From contig CAPKVJ010000001.1 of NCBI GenBank assembly GCA_948648655.1, positions 1-64,000 of the forward strand: DNA of 64,000 nt, given 5' to 3'. Below are positions 49,361 to 58,210 of this stretch, piece by piece. The DNA comes from an uncultured Candidatus Saccharibacteria bacterium. Its GTDB lineage: Bacteria > Patescibacteriota > Saccharimonadia > Saccharimonadales > Saccharimonadaceae. Made by a program: the position numbers and the translations under genes. The notes beneath the pieces were generated by a model. It searched no databases, was not told the origin of the DNA, and saw nothing but the letters and a program-made list of their open reading frames with translations. Positions within the stretch are counted from its first letter, which is position 1. Every line of letters starts with the position of its first letter.

Positions 49361-50041
49361 TTATTTGCCGAATCTGCGATTGCGCTTGTGAAATTCATCA
49401 ATGATTAACGTACAATCTGTGGGCTCCATATCTGGAAAGCATTTGTCGAGAAACATAAATTCAGAGTAGGCTGCGCGCCAGAGTTGAAAACCGGAGATTC
49501 TTTGCTCGCCGCTAGTGCGCACAATAAGGTCGCAGTCGGGGACTTCAGGGTGATAGAGATATTTGGAAAAGGTTTCGGGAGTGAGTTCTTTTTCTCCGGC
49601 GGTGATGGCTTTGGTCGCGGCATCGGCAATTTCCCAGTGCCCTCCGTAATTAAAGCAAATACAAACTGTCAAGCCATCGTTATCTTTCGTCTGTGCTTCG
49701 GCGTCCATCATTTTTGCCCAGATTTTTGGTTTTACTGGGTCTGGCCGACCCAAAATGAGAATTTTGATATTCTCATTTTGGCATTTCTTAACTAGCTTCT
49801 GGAATTTGGTTTCGACTAGGTTCATCAAGTAGTTGATTTCTTCGGGGCTGCGGTCCCAGTTTTCGGTGCTAAAAAGGAAGAAAGAAGCAAAGTTGACTTC
49901 TGTGTCCTTTAGTTCATTGATTACCATTTCGACGCGGTCTAGGCCACGCTCGTGTCCAGCCAAAGTCGGTAAACCGCGCCTTTTGGCCCAGCGACGATTT
50001 CCATCAACGATAAATCCCAGATGGTTCAATTCTCCGCTCAT
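49361..50041 (-). CDS. uppS: isoprenyl transferase (undecaprenyl diphosphate synthase)
   Basis: A cis-prenyltransferase of 226 residues that makes the C55 lipid carrier. Motifs: HLGFIVDGNRRWAKRRGL (Asp of DGNRRWA), HERGLDRV, FFLFSTENWDR and the C-terminal DLIVRTSGEQRISGFQLWRAAYSEFMF. It starts at the last base of frr (1-bp overlap). No genes for its isoprenoid substrates lie in the window, although dxr and cdsA normally sit next to it. Confidence 0.95.
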   Translation of the reverse strand: MSGELNHLGFIVDGNRRWAKRRGLPTLAGHERGLDRVEMVINELKDTEVNFASFFLFSTENWDRSPEEINYLMNLVETKFQKLVKKCQNENIKILILGRPDPVKPKIWAKMMDAEAQTKDNDGLTVCICFNYGGHWEIADAATKAITAGEKELTPETFSKYLYHPEVPDCDLIVRTSGEQRISGFQLWRAAYSEFMFLDKCFPDMEPTDCTLIIDEFHKRNRRFGK

Positions 50042-50583
50042 TAGATTGCCATGATTTCTGCAGATTTTGCCTTAAAGATAGTATCGATTTTATCAATGAA
50101 GCTCTTGGTAAGCTCATTGACGGATTTTTCGGCCTTTTTCTTGACGTCTTCTGGTAGCTCGGCGGTTTTGAGTTCTTTGCGTGCGTCTTCGCGTACGTTA
50201 CGAATGGCAACTTTAGCTTCTTCGACTTTGCTGGAGGCAGTTTTGACGATTTCTTTGCGACGTTCTTCGGTCAGCGGTGGTACTGGTACACGGACGACAT
50301 GGCCGTCGTCGCTAGGGTTGAGACCGAGTGATTGGTCATCACGGATGGCTTTGGCAATGTTTTGAAGGTTTGCAGGATCAAATGGCGTGACAAGCAGCAG
50401 CGTCGCTCCAGATGCGGTAATATTAGCCACTTGGTTTAGAGGCATAAATTCGCCGTAAGCTTCGGCTTTAACGTTCGCAAGCATATCAGGATGGGCTCGC
50501 CCGGTGCGGACCTTTTTAAGCTCATTCTCGAAACGCTCGATTACTTTTGCCATTGCTTGTTTATATTCATTATCGTCAAACAT
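50041..50583 (-). CDS. frr: ribosome recycling factor
   Basis: Splits post-termination ribosomes with EF-G. The 180-residue protein has the expected ERFENELKKVRTGRAHPDML and the KKLEEKAE-like C-terminal helix (EDVKKKAEKSVNELTKSFIDKID). It is separated from tsf by a terminator, and pyrH, its usual neighbour, is absent. Confidence 0.96.
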   Translation of the reverse strand: MFDDNEYKQAMAKVIERFENELKKVRTGRAHPDMLANVKAEAYGEFMPLNQVANITASGATLLLVTPFDPANLQNIAKAIRDDQSLGLNPSDDGHVVRVPVPPLTEERRKEIVKTASSKVEEAKVAIRNVREDARKELKTAELPEDVKKKAEKSVNELTKSFIDKIDTIFKAKSAEIMAI

Positions 50584-50609
50584 AGAACCTCTCTTAATTA
50601 TTGATAAAA

Positions 50610-50640
50610 AAGTATGGGAGTAGATCGTGCTCCCATACTT
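50610..50640 (-). terminator. terminator between tsf and frr
   Basis: AAGTATGGGAG (50610-50620) pairs with CTCCCATACTT (50630-50640) around a 9-nt loop. On the minus strand a run of T follows. It lies 6 nt after the tsf stop, so tsf and frr are separate transcripts or joined by read-through. Confidence 0.9.
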
Positions 50641-50646
50641 TACGCT

Positions 50647-51276
50647 TTATTCGTTTTCAGTGACACCAACTTCAAGGCGTTTGAATTGGCTAACGGTGAT
50701 GTTTTCGCCAGTTTTGGCGATAGCCTCTTTAATGAAACCGGCAACAGTCTTTGTATCGTCAAGGATATATGGTTGCTCCATGAGAACTTTGTCAGAGAAA
50801 GCTTTTTTGATTTGGCCTTCAATAATTTGATCTTTCATGTTTTCTGGGCCTTTGAAATTGCTTTCAAATTCTTTGCGCTTGGCATTCATGACTTTTTCTG
50901 GAACGTCTTCCAAACTGACATATAGAGGGTTCATGCTGGCAATTTGCATAGCGATTTTGTGGGCGAGATCTTTGAACTCTTCAGTTTTGGCGACGAAACT
51001 GGTTTCACAGTTCACCTCAACAATTGCTCCCAATCTGCCATCATGCACATAAGTCTCAATAATTCCTTCACGAGTCTCGCGGTCGCCGCGTTTTTCGGCT
51101 TTAGTCATACCTTTTTTGCGCATAGCGTCGAGGGCTTGGTCGAAATCGCCTTTGGCTTCGACTAATGCGTTTTTTGCATCGGTTAGTCCGACGCCAGATA
51201 ATTCTTTTAATTTTTTGATTAATTCAATTGATACGGCTTTCACTTCTCCCGCCTTTTCTTTTAATTCTTCGCTCAT
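50647..51276 (-). CDS. tsf: elongation factor Ts
   Basis: Nucleotide exchange factor for EF-Tu. The N-terminal UBA-like domain (VSIELIKKLKELSGVGLTDAKNALVEAKGDFDQALDAMRKKGM) and the core with TDFV-like VNCETSFVAKTEEFKDLAHKIAMQIA are intact. At 209 residues it is about 70 shorter than E. coli EF-Ts, as in other reduced bacteria that keep only one half of the core and lack part of the coiled coil. SD AAAGGAGG precedes the ATG. Second gene of rpsB-tsf. Confidence 0.95.
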   Translation of the reverse strand: MSEELKEKAGEVKAVSIELIKKLKELSGVGLTDAKNALVEAKGDFDQALDAMRKKGMTKAEKRGDRETREGIIETYVHDGRLGAIVEVNCETSFVAKTEEFKDLAHKIAMQIASMNPLYVSLEDVPEKVMNAKRKEFESNFKGPENMKDQIIEGQIKKAFSDKVLMEQPYILDDTKTVAGFIKEAIAKTGENITVSQFKRLEVGVTENE

Positions 51277-51307
51277 TTTGCCTCCTTTTAGCTTTATTAT
51301 AAAGATT

Positions 51308-52003
51308 TTATGCTTTTTTAGCTTCGCCTTCTTTGATGGCTGATGTCATGTAGTTTAAGATGAGTTCAACTGATTTGATTGCATCGTCATTTGCCGGGAT
51401 TACGTAGTCAATGTTGCTGGGATCAACATTGGTGTCGGTAATGGCAAATACTGGGATTTTGAGTGTATTGGCCTCTTTGATGGCGTTTTTGTCTTGGATG
51501 GCATCGACGATGATAATAGCAGCTGGCTGCTCGGTCATAGCTTTGATACCACCGTAGCGTTCGTTGAGGAGGTCGATTTCTTCTTGATAGCGTTGAACTT
51601 CTAGCTTGGAATAGCGAGCTTCTAGCTCACCAGAAGCCATGCGGCGTTCAAGATCTTGGAGTTTTTTGATTTGCTTGTTGACAGTTTCGACATTAGTCAA
51701 AGTGCCACCAACCCAACGTACAGTGACATAGGGCATATCAACAGATTCGGCAGCAGCTTTTGTGATGTCTTTGAGCTGTTTTTTGGTGCCGACGAAGAGG
51801 ATTTTTTTGCCATTAGCAGCGATTTTGGTTAGCTCTGGTAGAGCTTTATCCAGAGCTTCGACGGTCTTTTCGAGGTTGATAACATGTCCACCTTGTCGTT
51901 TGCTGTGGATATATGGTGCCATTTTTGGGTGCCAGCGGCTAGTTTTGTGCCCAAAATGAGCACCAGCTTCGAGTAAAGCTTTAATGTCGACTTTGGTTGC
52001 CAT
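51308..52003 (-). CDS. rpsB: 30S ribosomal protein S2
   Basis: The 231-residue protein has the S2 signatures ALLEAGAHFGHKTSRWHPKMAPYI near the N-terminus and PAAIIIVDAIQDKNAIKEANTLKIPVFAITDTNVDPSNIDYVIPANDDAIKS near the C-terminus. It leads the rpsB-tsf transcript from a promoter at 52082-52110 with a structured leader of about 75 nt and an SD (AAAGGAA). Confidence 0.97.
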   Translation of the reverse strand: MATKVDIKALLEAGAHFGHKTSRWHPKMAPYIHSKRQGGHVINLEKTVEALDKALPELTKIAANGKKILFVGTKKQLKDITKAAAESVDMPYVTVRWVGGTLTNVETVNKQIKKLQDLERRMASGELEARYSKLEVQRYQEEIDLLNERYGGIKAMTEQPAAIIIVDAIQDKNAIKEANTLKIPVFAITDTNVDPSNIDYVIPANDDAIKSVELILNYMTSAIKEGEAKKA

Positions 52004-52022
52004 TGTAATTTCCTTTCTCTTT

Positions 52023-52054
52023 GCTACAGGGGTAATCAGGAAATATCCTGTAGC
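52023..52054 (-). promoter_or_regulatory. hairpin in the rpsB leader, possible S2 autoregulatory site
   Basis: GCTACAGG (52023-52030) pairs with CCTGTAGC (52047-52054) in the untranslated leader just upstream of the rpsB SD. Leaders of rpsB in other bacteria carry RNA elements bound by S2; whether this hairpin is homologous cannot be judged by eye. Confidence 0.45.
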
Positions 52055-52081
52055 TGTTTCATTAATTAACTATATACTCCC

Positions 52082-52110
52082 ATTGTATCACAGATTGTTG
52101 AAAAAATCAA
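52082..52110 (-). promoter_or_regulatory. promoter of rpsB-tsf
   Basis: On the minus strand TTGATT (52105-52110), a 17-nt spacer and TACAAT (52082-52087). The surrounding TGTGATACAATGGGAG resembles the shared element at 1075, 22479 and 42465. Confidence 0.75.
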
Positions 52111-52136
52111 GAGCCTATGATGCTTAATAAAAGACA

Positions 52137-52158
52137 GCCCAACTAGATCTAGTTGGGC
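52137..52158 (-). terminator. 22-bp perfect palindrome, probable hpt terminator
   Basis: Bases 52137-52158 form a perfect palindrome. Reading leftward a U-rich stretch follows (TGTCTTTTATT), so it can end the hpt transcript before the rpsB promoter. Confidence 0.75.
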
Positions 52159-52193
52159 CTAAAGCGCACTTTTAGTATGCCTCTTTGTAATGA

Positions 52194-52742
52194 CTACTGT
52201 GGAATATAACCGATGTATGGCAGATTACGGTATCTCTGGTCGTAATCTAGCCCATAGCCGACGATAAAAACGTCATCGACTGTAAACCCACAATAGTCAA
52301 TAGGAAAATCGTTAACTTCGCGACGACTGGGTTTATCCAGCATAGTACAGACCTCAATTGATTTCGGTGACATCCGGCGGAAAATCTGAACTAGAGTTTC
52401 CATTGTATGTCCGGAGTCGATAATGTCTTCTACGATGATGATAGGCTTATCCTTGATATTGGTACCGGCGTCAAAAGTCACTTCTACCTCGACTTTACCG
52501 CTGGAAACGGTATTTGCTCCGTAGCTAGAGGTACGCATATATTTTTCGATTACGTCAACATCGGTGATTTTGGATGTCAGACTGCTGAAAAAGTGTGCCG
52601 CACCATTAAGAATGCAAAACATATAGACGGTCTCGTGTCGATATTTGGCACTAATCTCTTTTGCGATTTTTGCAATTTTGCTATTCAGTTCTTCTTCGCT
52701 ATATAGGATTTCGATATTGTGTGCAGCTGGACTATTGGTCAT
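52194..52742 (-). CDS. hpt: hypoxanthine(-guanine) phosphoribosyltransferase
   Basis: Salvages hypoxanthine and guanine to IMP and GMP. The PRPP loop VEDIIDSGHTMETL, the flexible-loop SSYGANTVSSGKVEV and the purine-binding DDVFIVGYGLDYDQRYRNLPYIG are intact in 182 residues. With upp-uraA it shows reliance on imported bases. Own transcript between two terminators. Confidence 0.95.
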   Translation of the reverse strand: MTNSPAAHNIEILYSEEELNSKIAKIAKEISAKYRHETVYMFCILNGAAHFFSSLTSKITDVDVIEKYMRTSSYGANTVSSGKVEVEVTFDAGTNIKDKPIIIVEDIIDSGHTMETLVQIFRRMSPKSIEVCTMLDKPSRREVNDFPIDYCGFTVDDVFIVGYGLDYDQRYRNLPYIGYIPQ

Positions 52743-52809
52743 TATACTTCACCCCTTTGCTTTGACCATGAGGCATTGTAAAAGTGCATTTTAACTATAC
52801 CATATAAAA

Positions 52810-52832
52810 ATAGCTCCGGCAAGTGGAGCTAT
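52810..52832 (-). terminator. terminator of rpmE
   Basis: ATAGCTCC (52810-52817) pairs with GGAGCTAT (52825-52832) around a 7-nt loop, and a run of T follows on the minus strand. Confidence 0.85.
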
Positions 52833-52850
52833 CTAAATGTCTGGTTGAAG

Positions 52851-53186
52851 CTATTTGGTATCTTCTCGGGCAGCCTTTTTGGCGGCTTCTTTTTCGGCCT
52901 TCTTGACTTTGTTGCCGAGATTGGCACGTAAAGCTTCGGCACGTTTGGCGCGAGCCTTGAAGCGGTCAACACGACCTTCAGTGTCGATAATCTTCTCTTC
53001 GCCAGTAAAGAATGGGTGTGAAGCAGAAGAAATCTGGACTTTAACTAATGGATATTCGTTGCCATCTTCCCATGTGATGGTCTCGGTGCTTTGGGCAGTC
53101 GAACGAGTCAAGAACGAAAAATTTGCAGCCTCGTCGGCAAATACCACGTAGCGATAATCTTTAGGATGTGAAACTTTATTACTCAT
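52851..53186 (-). CDS. rpmE2: 50S ribosomal protein L31 (type B)
   Basis: The 111-residue protein carries the L31 type B core (HPKDYRYVVFADEAANFSFLTRST, VQISSASHPFFTGEEKIIDTEGRVDRF) without the zinc-binding cysteines of type A. A basic, Lys/Ala-rich C-terminal extension of about 30 residues follows. L31 bridges the two ribosomal subunits. Monocistronic. Confidence 0.94.
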   Translation of the reverse strand: MSNKVSHPKDYRYVVFADEAANFSFLTRSTAQSTETITWEDGNEYPLVKVQISSASHPFFTGEEKIIDTEGRVDRFKARAKRAEALRANLGNKVKKAEKEAAKKAAREDTK

Positions 53187-53236
53187 AATTATTTGTATTG
53201 TAACAAAATATGGAAAATTTGTAAAGCATGAAAGAA

Positions 53237-53276
53237 GGCTGCTCTTGAAGCAGCCTGAAACCCTAATATTAGGGTT
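53237..53276 (-). terminator. tandem hairpins after the small gene
   Basis: Reading leftward there is a perfect 18-bp palindrome (53259-53276) and then a stem AGGCTGCT/AGCAGCCT (53237-53256) followed by TCTTTC. The second looks like a rho-independent terminator of the small gene transcript. Confidence 0.75.
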
Positions 53277-53287
53277 GGTAGTAGATT

Positions 53288-53311
53288 TTAGCCCATAAGA
53301 TCACCTCCTTT
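53288..53311 (-). other. full-length Shine-Dalgarno followed by a two-codon ORF
   Basis: On the minus strand AAAGGAGGTGATC (53299-53311) is complementary over 13 nt to the canonical 3' end of 16S rRNA. It is ideally spaced before ATG-GGC-TAA (53288-53296). It lies 20 nt after the stop of the 68-residue gene and before two hairpins. A start-stop element of this kind could trap ribosomes or control the 3' end; function is unknown. Confidence 0.6.
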
Positions 53312-53331
53312 GGATGATGCTATGATTAGAT

Positions 53332-53538
53332 TTAGCGACAGCTTCTAGCAAATGCTGAAAGCTGTTCTCTGGTCGCGCCGCTGGCTTTATACTTGTCGTA
53401 GGCCTCCTCGGCTGTGCGTCCGGTAATGCTTGTCCCGGGCACAGTAGTTTGACCGATACCTGTTAAATAGCTGCGATCTGCGCTTTCTTCGCTTAATGTT
53501 GACTGTCCGCCATAACCGCCAAATATGCTTTCGAACAT
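53332..53538 (-). CDS. small protein of unknown function
   Basis: A 68-residue protein starting MFESIFGGYGGQS, with Ser, Thr and Gly-rich first half and a C-terminal helix (TAEEAYDKYKASGATREQLSAFARSC). No signal peptide or membrane segment. A strong SD (GGGAGGTGA) lies upstream, and the transcript carries the start-stop element and terminators described nearby, so it is probably expressed. I do not recognise a family. The nearby divergent region holds only a small hairpin near 53599-53618. Confidence 0.6.
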   Translation of the reverse strand: MFESIFGGYGGQSTLSEESADRSYLTGIGQTTVPGTSITGRTAEEAYDKYKASGATREQLSAFARSCR

Positions 53539-53672
53539 TCATATTCACCTCCCTTCGATTTGATATGAATGCCGTTTCCCTAAAAATCTACCGTAAGATC
53601 AAAAATCGATCTTGTGAATCATACTAACACAGACTTTTATATTATGCAAGCATAAGGGATATATTGCAACAA

Positions 53673-56600
53673 CTAATTGCCTAGCTCGAGTAACTTTGTG
53701 ACAAAATTCCGGATATCTTTGAGAGTATTGCCCTTATCGGCGGGAAGATTGATCTCGGGGTTTTCGACAAATTCGAGAGTGGTGATTTGGTGATAAACAG
53801 CCCGAATTAATTGCTTTAATTCAGTCTCGTCTGTTTCATTATACTCGTAGATTTTGTCATAGACCTTGCCGTCGACGTCTGGCGAAACGAATAAAATATG
53901 ACCGCGAGTTATCTGATAATTACGATAGTTTGGCGAGAGATTTAACAGTAGCTTATAAAAACCAAGCTGCATAGCATATTTATATAGGGTAGGATGGCTT
54001 TGCCATTTACTATCGTGATAATTTCCAGTTTTGAAATCATAAACTTCGATAGTCTTATTTTGGGCATCTATAGCGAGATGATCGATCTTTCCCGTTAGTG
54101 GGACGCCGTCAAGTATCAGGCGCTCGGGGCCGAAGTTGACTTCGGCTTTGCTACCAGGCGCACGTAAAATTGGGGCAAATTCTTTGAGAGCGATTTCTAG
54201 GCTGTAGGCACCTTTTTCTTGTAGTTCGGTGATATCATGGTTGCCTAATGGTACTTCTAGGCACTTTTCGCGGAAGAAATCTAGAGCTTCATCGTCGCTA
54301 ATGCCATGACTCGTAATTTGCTCAAAGGTCGAGTGAATGAGATTACCGTAAGCGAGAGTGGGAGTAAGCGGCTCGTCTGGTGCGCGCAAGACGCGATTAC
54401 GATAGATACTCTCGGGACCGGCGTAGATAATGTCGATGAAGCTGGTCAAGTCAGTAGCGGTGAGGCGATAATTTTCAAGTCTAGACTTAAGTAATGTTTT
54501 GAGGTCGGGAGTAAAAACTTGATAAGCGGCGGTCCAGCCTTGTCGATTAGCCTGGATTCTAGTATCGACGTCAAAGTCTTGATAGTGCAGCTGGATCTCG
54601 TTTTGGCTTGTAGGGAGTAAGGGTGAGATTTGGCGTTCGGATTTTTCGTCACGCTGCTCATCGAAGAAGCTTAATCTGGCAACATTCTTTCCCGAAAAAT
54701 CGGTCACAGAATTAGTAATGATAAGATGGCGTTTGGCACGAGTGATGGCTACGAATAAAAGTCGCAATTGTTCGTCATCAGTGATACCGGTATGGCGAAT
54801 TTCGGTCAGGTTGGCTGGTAAGCTAAAAAGATTGTTATTCCCTTTTGCTTTGCCCCATGCAAGTTCATCGGCAGCAATAAGAAAGACGTATTCAAATTCT
54901 AGGCCTTTGCTTTTGTGGGCAGACATGATCTGTACTGCGTGATTGCTGTCTTGGTAGGGGCTGGTATTGATAATGGCAGCCCCAGCATCCTGGTAATCTT
55001 CGATGGTGCGGATGAAATCATCTAGCTTTGGGCGAGGATTTTTGGTGTGGGCGGCTGCAGTAGATTTGAGAACGCTGATGTTCTCATAAAATTCAAAGTT
55101 TTCAATATCACTGTTTCGGGTAGAGTAATATTCTAGATAGGGCGAGCGGAAATCGTTTCGCGGAAGAGGTACACTGCCGATTAGATAATCAAACCATAAT
55201 TCTAATGGCGAATCAAAGGAGAGCATAGCGAGATCGGCGAGCCACTTGGCAATGTTGTGAAGCTTTGCATCGTCAGATTCAAGTAGATAATCAAGTGTCG
55301 ATTGCCGTTTTTCGCGAGCATTGTGCACTGCTTTTAATGCAGTTAACGGCGATATTTCTAGGAAGGGAAAAGACAAAATCTCTAGCAAACGGTGGCTGGG
55401 CTGGCGTTCGTGGGCTAAATCACTGACAAAGCTAGCAATGGTGACTAATTCGTAGATTTGGGAGTCTTCAAGGAGATTTGATTTTTTCTCATAGGCTATG
55501 TCGATGTTTTTGTGGGCTTTGAGGTATGGCAATAGCGGAGCGATGTACTTGTGTTTGGGGGCAATGATGGCAATTTCATCGGGACGAATACCATGTTCAA
55601 TTAGCTGGGAGATTTCTCGTGCGAGCCAGTAGTATTCGTCATTAGCGGTTAGGAATTCGTGTCGCTCGATTTCGGCCGCATTTGAGTCGTCTTGATCTCC
55701 TAATAGATCAAGCATGGAGCGGAGAATTTTTGCGATATGATGATGTTTGGCGAAGCTATCATTGACTTGTTCGGCGAGACGGTGCGAAAAAGCTAAAATT
55801 TCGCCAGTACTACGGTAGTTATCTTTTAGAGTGATGATTTTGGCATTGTAGTGATTTTGAAAATCTAATAAATTGGATGCATTGGCACCTTGAAACTCAA
55901 AAATTGCTTGGTCATCGTCGCCAACGGCCATAATTGACGGCCGATCATAGTCTGTAATTAATTTAATAAGCTCAAATTGTGACGGGTTAGTATCTTGAAA
56001 CTCGTCTAGTAACACATATTGGAAGATTTCGGACAGGCTTAAGCGGAAACCGCGATCTTCTTTAAGGACCCGAATAGCTTCTTCAATCATGTCGGCGAAG
56101 TCGAATAGCCCTTCTTGACGCAATTTATCATCATAGGCCTGCATAATTTCAGCAAGTGAAAGTAATTTTTTGTTGGCAATGTGATCCTTGAGGCGATAAT
56201 TGCCATCTGCGCTACGCTCGAAACGCTTATCTTTCCATTTGCTAAAGCCAGAAATTCTGGGTTTGTCTTTTGCAGTTTCGGCTTTGATAAGTTCATTAAG
56301 CTCGCGGGCGTAGATGTTGGCACTATGCTCGATTTTGCCGACAATTGGTTCAGCATTACTGAAGCTAACGAGTAGTTCCAGCAGTGGCTGATAAACTTCC
56401 AAAAGTGCAGGCTCAAATTTCATGCGGGGTTGTAAATTTTGCAGAATTTCGCTGGCTTTTTTGCTGATTTCGGCACTATCGTGTAGATTTTGCTCGGCGA
56501 TCTTTGCAAGATCGGGGGCAGATAGTCTAGCGGATTTGGCCTTGCCAATAGTTTCAACCAAATCGTTGACGTTTGCGGTTTTGAGAATATCTGTAACTGG

Positions 56601-56975
56601 TAAGGATTTTTGAATTTCTTGGATGAATTTATATTGGGTTACGTTATCAATTACCGAATCGAGATGGCGATCAAAATGTTCGGCATAGTTTTTATAGCGA
56701 TCGAGAATATTGGAGCCGAAAGCATGATAAGTGTAAATATTGACGTTTGCTGCGGCTCGTCCTATGATGCTGCCGAGCCGTTCACGCATATTACTGGCTC
56801 CGGATTCGGTGAAGGTGAGACACAGGATGTTTTCAGGATTAGCGTCAGTTACTTCAAGAATGTGGGCGACTTTGGTAGATAATAATTGCGTTTTGCCCGT
56901 ACCCGGCCCGGCCAGTACCAATAGTGGACCCTCAATATATTCGACGGCTGCGGCTTGTTCTTTGTTTAACCCCAT
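53673..56975 (-). CDS. UvrD/Rep-type helicase fused to a PD-(D/E)XK nuclease
   Basis: The 1100-residue protein is an SF1A helicase with Walker A GPGTGKT (23-29), motif Ia region TFTESGASNMRERL, motif II LLDEFQDTNPSQF, motif III GDDDQAIFEFQGA and motif VI LLFVAITRAKRHL. The C-terminus is a nuclease domain of the AddB/RecB type: Asp about 966 in GKIDH and EVYDFKTG (about 977-984). It should unwind and resect DNA ends, replacing RecBCD/AddAB in a single chain. The start overlaps the preceding rRNA methyltransferase gene by 1 bp. Confidence 0.92.
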   Translation of the reverse strand: MGLNKEQAAAVEYIEGPLLVLAGPGTGKTQLLSTKVAHILEVTDANPENILCLTFTESGASNMRERLGSIIGRAAANVNIYTYHAFGSNILDRYKNYAEHFDRHLDSVIDNVTQYKFIQEIQKSLPVTDILKTANVNDLVETIGKAKSARLSAPDLAKIAEQNLHDSAEISKKASEILQNLQPRMKFEPALLEVYQPLLELLVSFSNAEPIVGKIEHSANIYARELNELIKAETAKDKPRISGFSKWKDKRFERSADGNYRLKDHIANKKLLSLAEIMQAYDDKLRQEGLFDFADMIEEAIRVLKEDRGFRLSLSEIFQYVLLDEFQDTNPSQFELIKLITDYDRPSIMAVGDDDQAIFEFQGANASNLLDFQNHYNAKIITLKDNYRSTGEILAFSHRLAEQVNDSFAKHHHIAKILRSMLDLLGDQDDSNAAEIERHEFLTANDEYYWLAREISQLIEHGIRPDEIAIIAPKHKYIAPLLPYLKAHKNIDIAYEKKSNLLEDSQIYELVTIASFVSDLAHERQPSHRLLEILSFPFLEISPLTALKAVHNAREKRQSTLDYLLESDDAKLHNIAKWLADLAMLSFDSPLELWFDYLIGSVPLPRNDFRSPYLEYYSTRNSDIENFEFYENISVLKSTAAAHTKNPRPKLDDFIRTIEDYQDAGAAIINTSPYQDSNHAVQIMSAHKSKGLEFEYVFLIAADELAWGKAKGNNNLFSLPANLTEIRHTGITDDEQLRLLFVAITRAKRHLIITNSVTDFSGKNVARLSFFDEQRDEKSERQISPLLPTSQNEIQLHYQDFDVDTRIQANRQGWTAAYQVFTPDLKTLLKSRLENYRLTATDLTSFIDIIYAGPESIYRNRVLRAPDEPLTPTLAYGNLIHSTFEQITSHGISDDEALDFFREKCLEVPLGNHDITELQEKGAYSLEIALKEFAPILRAPGSKAEVNFGPERLILDGVPLTGKIDHLAIDAQNKTIEVYDFKTGNYHDSKWQSHPTLYKYAMQLGFYKLLLNLSPNYRNYQITRGHILFVSPDVDGKVYDKIYEYNETDETELKQLIRAVYHQITTLEFVENPEINLPADKGNTLKDIRNFVTKLLELGN

Positions 56976-58207
56976 TATTTGAGCTCCAATATAATTAAAT
57001 TTTCTAAATGTGGCGTACGCGGGAAGAAATTATACGGCTGCACTTCGATAATTTTGTAAAGATTTTCTAGTACCTTCACATCTCGAGCTTGGGTTGCGGG
57101 GTTACAAGAAAGATAAATGATCTGTCTGGGCTGCACTTCGAGCAATTTTGTAAGTAATCTTGTGTCGCAGCCGGCACGTGGCGGATCAACGATAACTGTC
57201 TGGTCTGGAGCAATATATTCTAGCGCATTTTCGGATTTAGCAAAGATGCCTTTTGCGGGGTGGGTACGTTGAGCGTTTGTAACCGTGACATTATGCTCTA
57301 ATTCCAGGTAAGCTGCTTTGTCACATTCTACGGATATTAGGTCTTTGTCAGGGGCGGCGGTTAATCCAATTGTCCCTACTCCAGCGTATAAGTCCAAGAC
57401 TTTGTCAGTTGTGATGCTTTTATGGATTTTGTCTAGCACCATTTCGTAAACTGGTAGATTGATCTGGAAGAATCCATTGGGAGAATATGAGAATTTTTGC
57501 CCCATGAGCATGTCTTCTAATCTTTGGAATTGGGGATGAGGCTGGTGGTTCTCATAAAGCCCACCGCTAACCTCGCCAGCTTGGTTGCAACGTAATAATA
57601 TACTCTGAAATTTGCGTGAGTCTTCATTATGTCGATTGAGCTCTAGAATAATCTCGTTGGCGCGTTGCCAAATTTCAGGACGCTCGATGCTTGACCTACT
57701 GACTGGTATTTTGCGATGCGAGCCACGCGCATGAAATGCGGGTTTTATCTTCCCGTCTGCATGGTCGAAATAGAGCGCGTACTCCATTTTATTACGATAT
57801 GCAAAATCTTTTCCATCAGTGATGACAGTGGGTATTTCCTGTTTGAAGTCTAGTTTGTGCTGGTGAAAGACCTCCGCGAGCAGATCTCTTTTTACCTCTA
57901 ACTCGTAGCTATAGCCCATAATTTGATAGGGTGAGGTCGATAAATAACAGTCATCTTTTGGTTCAATGCGCGGGATAGCGGGAGCGGAAATTTTGACTGC
58001 AATTCCCTCAACATAGTGAGATTTTATCTTGGTGATTTCAACTTCCTCAACAATTTCACCAGGTAAGGCATTCCAGAGAAAGATTTTGCGTCCATCTGAC
58101 AGTTCACTGATGGCTTGACCACCTGGCACGATTTTATCAACCATCAGAGATACCGCTGCCTTCGTCCCGCGCTTTAATCGTAAGCTATCTTTGCCGTCGT
58201 CGGCCAT
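56975..58207 (-). CDS. 23S rRNA (uracil-5-)-methyltransferase, RlmD/TrmA family
   Basis: The 410-residue protein has an N-terminal TRAM domain (about 18-75) and a SAM-dependent domain with LDLYAGVGTIGL (motif I), VDPPRAGCD and the nucleophile region IYLSCNPATQARD. Iron-sulfur cysteines found in E. coli RlmD are not evident. Enzymes of this family make m5U in 23S rRNA or tRNA; target cannot be told. Between the helicase-nuclease and the ABC exporter, all leftward. Confidence 0.9.
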   Translation of the reverse strand: MADDGKDSLRLKRGTKAAVSLMVDKIVPGGQAISELSDGRKIFLWNALPGEIVEEVEITKIKSHYVEGIAVKISAPAIPRIEPKDDCYLSTSPYQIMGYSYELEVKRDLLAEVFHQHKLDFKQEIPTVITDGKDFAYRNKMEYALYFDHADGKIKPAFHARGSHRKIPVSRSSIERPEIWQRANEIILELNRHNEDSRKFQSILLRCNQAGEVSGGLYENHQPHPQFQRLEDMLMGQKFSYSPNGFFQINLPVYEMVLDKIHKSITTDKVLDLYAGVGTIGLTAAPDKDLISVECDKAAYLELEHNVTVTNAQRTHPAKGIFAKSENALEYIAPDQTVIVDPPRAGCDTRLLTKLLEVQPRQIIYLSCNPATQARDVKVLENLYKIIEVQPYNFFPRTPHLENLIILELK

Positions 58208-58210
58208 AAG

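Noticed and set aside
53299..53311. Plus-strand GATCACCTCCTTT as the 3' end of a 16S rRNA gene or its remnant
   Set aside because: The identity does not extend beyond 13-14 nt; no other 16S sequence is nearby. It is better explained as a full Shine-Dalgarno on the other strand.
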